From Nocardioides daeguensis (GTDB lineage Bacteria; Actinomycetota; Actinomycetes; Propionibacteriales; Nocardioidaceae): 64,000 bases of DNA. The position numbers and the translations under genes were made by a program. Location of the stretch: contig NZ_JAHTKU010000004.1 in NCBI RefSeq assembly GCF_019192965.1, positions 124,001-188,000 on the forward strand, read 5' to 3'. How positions within the stretch are numbered: the stretch's first letter is position 1; the number at the start of each line of letters is the position of its first letter. This document shows positions 60,245 through 64,000 of the stretch, piece by piece. The notes under the pieces were generated by a model. The model ran no database searches. It worked only from the letters and a program-made list of their open reading frames with translations, and was not told where the DNA came from.

Positions 60245-61609
60245 ATGATCGGGTTGCTGGAGGAAGCGGCGGCCGCACGGCCGCAGCAGGTGGCCGTCGA
60301 GACCCCCGAGAGCACGCTCACCTACGCCGAGCTGTACGACGGCGCCCGCCGCGTCGCCGCCGGGCTTCGCGAGCGCGGCATCGAGCGCTTCGCCGTGCTC
60401 GAGCCCGACGCCGCGTGGATCCTGCGCCTGCTCGGCGGTGCTGCCGCGATCGGCTGCGAGCCGTGCCAGTACCAGCCGGACCTCGACGCCACCCAGTTCG
60501 CCGAACAGGCGGCCGCGCTGGGCCACGACACCGTCGTCACCCGGCGCACGGACCTGCCCGCCACGCTCACGGTCCTGCGGCCCGACGAGCTCGACGGCGA
60601 CCCGGCCGGCCTGCCGTCGTACGACGGTCCGCAGCCGCTGATGATCCGCACCACCGGCACCACCGGCCTGCCCAAGGCGGCCCGTCACGACTGGGCGGTG
60701 CTGACCCGTCGCGGTGCCACCACGTCGCCGCGGCCCGAGCAGCGCTGGCTGCTGGCCTACGGCCCGCAGCAGTTCGCCGGCGTCCAGGTGCTGCTGCACG
60801 TGATGGCCGCCCGGGCGACGCTGGTCGCGCCCTTCCCGCGCCAGCCGCGCGACGGCCTCACCGCGCTGCTGCGCGACCGGATCACCTGCGTCAGCGCGAC
60901 CCCGACCTACTGGCGCTTCCTGCTCGCCGAGGCCCGCAGCAGCGGCGCGGAGCTGCCGCCGCTGCAACAGATCACGCTCGGCGGCGAGGCCAGCTCCCCC
61001 GACCTGCTCGTCGACCTCGAGGCGGCGTTCCCGGCCGCCCGGATCTCGCAGGTCTACGCGTCGACCGAGTTCGGCTCGATCGCCTCGGTCCGCGACGGCC
61101 GGCCCGGTCTCGCGACCACGAGCCTGTGGAGTCCCGAGAACCCCGACGCCGTGCTGCGGGTGCACGACGGCGAGCTGCAGGTCCGCGCCGGAACCGGGAT
61201 GCTCGGCTATGCCGGTGACACCGCCGGTGCGCCCGAGGAGCACGACGGCTGGGTGTCGACCGGCGACCTGGTCGAGGTCGTCGACGACCGGGTGCTCTTC
61301 CGTGGCCGGTCCTCGGAGGTGATCAACGTCGGCGGCGTGAAGGTGCACCCGCTGCCGATCGAGGAGCGCGTCGGCGCCGTACCCGGTGTCCGGCTGGCGC
61401 GCGTCCACGGCCGCAGCAACCCGATGGTCGGCGCGGTCGTCGCGGTCGAGGTCGTGCTCGCCGGCGACGCGGACGAGAGGGCGGTCAAGGACGCGGTCCG
61501 GACGGCGTGCGCCGACCTGCCCCGCGCCTGGCAGCCGCGCAGCATCAAGGTCGTCGACGAGGCCGCGCTGGCCGCCGCCACCAAGGGCGGCAAGATGGTC
61601 CGGGGCTGA
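60245..61609 (+). CDS. AMP-dependent acyl ligase (acyl-CoA/ACP synthetase-like)
   Basis: 454 aa, shorter than typical 500-550 aa members. MIRTTGTTGLPKAARH (about 132-147) is the phosphate-binding motif; TLGGEASS; QVYASTEFGSIAS; DGWVSTGDLVEV; FRGRSSEVINVGGVKVHP; and KGGKMVRG with the catalytic lysine near the end. It would adenylate a carboxylic acid and load the ACP at 57757 or CoA. Confidence 0.87.
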   Translation: MIGLLEEAAAARPQQVAVETPESTLTYAELYDGARRVAAGLRERGIERFAVLEPDAAWILRLLGGAAAIGCEPCQYQPDLDATQFAEQAAALGHDTVVTRRTDLPATLTVLRPDELDGDPAGLPSYDGPQPLMIRTTGTTGLPKAARHDWAVLTRRGATTSPRPEQRWLLAYGPQQFAGVQVLLHVMAARATLVAPFPRQPRDGLTALLRDRITCVSATPTYWRFLLAEARSSGAELPPLQQITLGGEASSPDLLVDLEAAFPAARISQVYASTEFGSIASVRDGRPGLATTSLWSPENPDAVLRVHDGELQVRAGTGMLGYAGDTAGAPEEHDGWVSTGDLVEVVDDRVLFRGRSSEVINVGGVKVHPLPIEERVGAVPGVRLARVHGRSNPMVGAVVAVEVVLAGDADERAVKDAVRTACADLPRAWQPRSIKVVDEAALAAATKGGKMVRG

Positions 61610-61651
61610 TCCGGGCCCCCTGGCTGCGGTCGGGCGGCGGGCGGGCGGCGC

Positions 61652-62989
61652 TCAGGCGCGATGCTTGCCCGGCGCCACCCGGACCGGTCGCGCGAGCACC
61701 GGCTCGGCGGTCTCTTCGGCTGCCTCTTCGGCGGTCTCGCCGGCGGCCTCGTCGGCGGTCGCGGGCAGCTCCGGCAGCGGGCCGCGGCCCTTCCAGATCA
61801 CCGCGATCCACCAGCACACGGTGGAGACACCGGTGCCGACGGCCATCGCCCACAGCGCGCCCTCGGCGTCGCCCCAGGCGGCGCCGAGGACCATGCACGC
61901 CCCGACCAGCACGATCGACACGATGTCGGTGACCATGGCCGCCTGGATCCGGTGCGTCCCGATCAGCGAGGCCCGCAGCCCGCTCTGCGCCGCCATCAGC
62001 AGCACCTTGAGGCTGAGCGCGAGCATGAGCGGCTCGACGACGTCCCACGCCTCGCCCAGCACGGCATGGCCGAGGACGTCCGGCAAGAACACCAGCACGA
62101 CGAGGTTCAGGACGCCGACGGCCGTCGCGATCGCGATCGCCCGTCGGACGTGGTGCCACACCGCCCGCGGATCGGTCCGCTCCCGGGCGATGTCCGCCGC
62201 CGCGGAGATCCCGACCGCCATCTGGACGGCGGTGCTGGGCGCGCCGAGGAGGGTCGCCGCCCGGAACGCGGCGACCGCGAGCGGCCCGCTGAACAGCGTC
62301 ATCAGCGACGCGGTCGCGAGCGCCGTACCGCTGGCGGCGAGACCGCTCACCGTCGAGCGCCAGGAGAAGTCCCAGCGCTCGCGGAGCCAGCGCACGCCCC
62401 CGCCGGTCGGCGCGCCGCACTGCACGAAGACCCACAGCGAGGCGATGACGCCGGAGCCGGTCCAGGCGGCGATCAGCCAGGTCAGCGAGTCCAGGCCCGC
62501 CGCACGGGTCCCGATCAGGCCGACGGGCAGCAGCAGGAACCAGATCCCGTCGAGGACGACGGCGCCGCCGGGGCGCTGCCGGGCGATCGCGAGATAGCGA
62601 CCGACGTCGTGCAGCACCAGGAAGGGCAGCGCCAGGCCGAACACGAGAATCGGCCCGCCCATCGCGCTGTCGGACGACACCAGCGCCAGGCCGGCGGCCG
62701 AGCACAGCGCGCCGGCACCGATGCCGAGGACCAGCGTGGAGCCCAGGATCGCGCCGGGGCGGGCGTCGACGTCCTCGGGGTGCACGACCGCGGTGGTCGC
62801 GATCAGGCTGCGGAACACCACCTGCGCGACGGTGTAGACCATCACCACCAGGCTGAAGCGGCCGAAGTCGATCGGCTCGAACGCGTGCGCGACCCAGATC
62901 AGGGCGGCGATGTTCGACAGGCTCGACAGGATCTGGTCGACCGTGACGAGGCTCAACCGACGGTTCGCGGAGCCTTCCTGGGCGGTCAT
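61652..62989 (-). CDS. Polysaccharide flippase (Wzx-like), copy 2
   Basis: 445 aa from ATG 62989 (an ATG at 63100 would add 37 polar residues overlapping the opposing gene). About 12 membrane segments; LSLVTVDQILSSLSNIAALIWVAHAFEPIDFGRFSLVVMVYT is a typical first unit. The C-terminal tail is Glu/Ala rich (ADEAAGETAEEAAEE). It would export the lipid-linked product of this end of the cluster. Distinct from the flippase at 23393. Confidence 0.83.
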   Translation of the reverse strand: MTAQEGSANRRLSLVTVDQILSSLSNIAALIWVAHAFEPIDFGRFSLVVMVYTVAQVVFRSLIATTAVVHPEDVDARPGAILGSTLVLGIGAGALCSAAGLALVSSDSAMGGPILVFGLALPFLVLHDVGRYLAIARQRPGGAVVLDGIWFLLLPVGLIGTRAAGLDSLTWLIAAWTGSGVIASLWVFVQCGAPTGGGVRWLRERWDFSWRSTVSGLAASGTALATASLMTLFSGPLAVAAFRAATLLGAPSTAVQMAVGISAAADIARERTDPRAVWHHVRRAIAIATAVGVLNLVVLVFLPDVLGHAVLGEAWDVVEPLMLALSLKVLLMAAQSGLRASLIGTHRIQAAMVTDIVSIVLVGACMVLGAAWGDAEGALWAMAVGTGVSTVCWWIAVIWKGRGPLPELPATADEAAGETAEEAAEETAEPVLARPVRVAPGKHRA

Positions 62990-63092
62990 CGGCGACGCAG
63001 CCTGTTGCCGGGGGGAAGCACGGGCCAGATCATTGCACGCAGCAGGCAGGGCCGTGCCGGTAACGACAATCCCCCACATCCGTTGTGTCATC

Positions 63093-64000
63093 GTGACCAC
63101 CGTGGCCCTCAGTTCCGCACTCCACCGAGCACAGGGCTCGGTGCGCGTGCAGCGTCAGCTCAGCAAGATCCGCCGGCTCCGCAGCCGGATGATCGACGTG
63201 CCACTGCGCCAGGTCGAGCAGGCCCGGCGTCGCCTCGAGACCGAGGACGTGGACGTGCTGGTGCTCGGCGACAGCTCCACGCTGTGCTGGTCGCTGCGCG
63301 ACACCGACCGCACCCGGCTGCCGGAGCTGCTCGGCCAGCGCCTCGGCAACGTCGTCAACCTCGCCGGCCCCGGCTTCGGCGCCCCCATCCACAGCGAGGC
63401 GGTCCGGCTGCTGACCGCGCTGGACCGCCGCCCGAAGGCGGTCGTGTTCACGCTCGCGCTGCGCACCAGCACCGCGACCCACATCGTCGCCGACCCGATC
63501 ACCGGCTACCACCGCTCGCTGGCCGCGATGGCCAAGGTGCCCGGCGCCCACCGCAAGGTCCGCTACGTCGGGCGCGGCGGCGCGGTCGCCACCGACGAGG
63601 AGCGCGACGTCTTCCTCGCCCACCCCGTCGAGAGCCGGTGGAACGGCCTGCGCACCATCGGCTGGTACCGCGAGCAGCTGGTCGGCACCGGCATGGCGCC
63701 GTGGCCGATCGAGCTGGAGCGGCTCCGCTTCGACTACTTCTACGGCGAGCAGCTGCGCGCCGACAGCCCGCGCCTCGACGCGCTCACGACACTGGCCCGT
63801 CGCCTGGAGGAATACGGCGTCCCGGCCGTCGGCGTGTGGACCCGGCCTCCGATGCAGCGCGGCGAGATGCACTTCCCCGGCGAGTTCGAGGCGCACGTCC
63901 GCTCCCACAAGGCGCTCCAGGACGACGCCCTCGCCCGCGGTTCCTCCTCGATCGGTCCGATGCTCGACATCCACCTCGAGGACGAGGACTTCGAGGACAG
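63093..64000 (+). CDS. SGNH-like hydrolase/acyltransferase domain protein, 3' end missing
   Basis: At least 302 aa from GTG 63093 (or 63102), open at the window edge. VDVLVLGDSSTLCWSL near residue 55 gives the GDS block, and VVNLAGPGFGAP a Gly-containing block; the C-terminal motif with His would lie beyond the edge. It resembles SGNH domains that add or remove acyl groups on polysaccharides. It is divergent from the flippase. Confidence 0.6.
   Translation, partial: MTTVALSSALHRAQGSVRVQRQLSKIRRLRSRMIDVPLRQVEQARRRLETEDVDVLVLGDSSTLCWSLRDTDRTRLPELLGQRLGNVVNLAGPGFGAPIHSEAVRLLTALDRRPKAVVFTLALRTSTATHIVADPITGYHRSLAAMAKVPGAHRKVRYVGRGGAVATDEERDVFLAHPVESRWNGLRTIGWYREQLVGTGMAPWPIELERLRFDYFYGEQLRADSPRLDALTTLARRLEEYGVPAVGVWTRPPMQRGEMHFPGEFEAHVRSHKALQDDALARGSSSIGPMLDIHLEDEDFED

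Noticed and set aside
1..64000. tRNA or rRNA genes
   Set aside because: No cloverleaf with TTCGA-type T-arm and CCA-adjacent acceptor stem was found on either strand by eye; GGTTTCGAGG repeats can mimic a T-arm but lack the rest.

Overview
The window is high-GC actinobacterial chromosome, most likely from Nocardioides or a close relative. The clues are frequent GTG/TTG starts, 4-nt stop/start overlaps, leaderless-looking starts, the mycobacterial-type pairs folP2-gpgS and XRE/HbhA-like/DUF2516, and a dispersed repeat family (GGTTTCGAGG...CTCAACCACC) that I associate with that genus. Genus assignment is inference. I see no rRNA, tRNA, CRISPR array or classical insertion sequence.

Layout. 1-5.3 kb: end of a luciferase-like oxidoreductase, a palindrome-flanked nuclease-like gene, then a six-gene minus-strand operon (gpgS, folP2-like, LigB-like, rhomboid, VanZ-like, enoyl-CoA hydratase). 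5.4-11.5 kb: a frameshifted Vms1/baeRF-like gene, a lipoprotein amidase, galE, a priming sugar transferase and manA. 11.5-21 kb: DUF2516, HbhA-like and XRE genes, then sulfur genes (an APS-kinase/tyrosine-phosphatase fusion, TauE exporter, cysDN) interleaved with ugd. 21.1-28.0 kb: a lower-GC six-gene polysaccharide operon (polymerase, pyruvyl transferase, flippase, three glycosyltransferases). 28.2-31.8 kb: tyrosine autokinase, DUF4012 protein and a small secreted protein. 32-39.9 kb: ygfZ, cytidylyltransferase, Fur, nitrobindin, DsrE, SGNH lipoprotein, dtd, a second palindrome-flanked nuclease-like gene, thioredoxin/DUF4395, and a rhodanese operon behind a cysteine-rich leader peptide. 40-46 kb: a giant secreted LamG/metallophosphoesterase, a membrane-anchored protein and a RcnA/NicO-like metal exporter. 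46-55.4 kb: a second DUF4012/tyrosine-kinase pair, methyltransferases and glycosyltransferases. 55.9-64 kb: sulfotransferase, left-handed-beta-helix acyltransferase, ACP, SDR, condensation-type acyltransferase, AMP-ligase, flippase and an SGNH-like protein cut by the window edge.

How it fits together. Nucleotide-sugar supply (galE, manA, ugd), a priming transferase, glycosyltransferases, two flippases, a polymerase, two Wzz/BY-kinases and a LMW tyrosine phosphatase domain amount to a Wzx/Wzy-type exopolysaccharide programme. Sulfate activation (cysDN, APS kinase) lies nearby, and a sulfotransferase could use PAPS to decorate the product. The ACP/AMP-ligase/SDR/acyltransferase group suggests a lipid or acyl decoration.

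Most unusual. (1) Two paralogous PD-(D/E)XK-like genes, each bracketed by its own related pair of about 65-bp palindromes with a fixed 17-nt loop. A fifth, solitary palindrome of the same design sits in frame inside gpgS. This resembles a REP/RAYT-like arrangement, but with a nuclease-fold gene. (2) A second dispersed repeat family with a variable palindromic centre forms two intergenic arrays and has also entered coding sequences in frame (thioredoxin, YgfZ, and the linker of the APS-kinase/phosphatase fusion).
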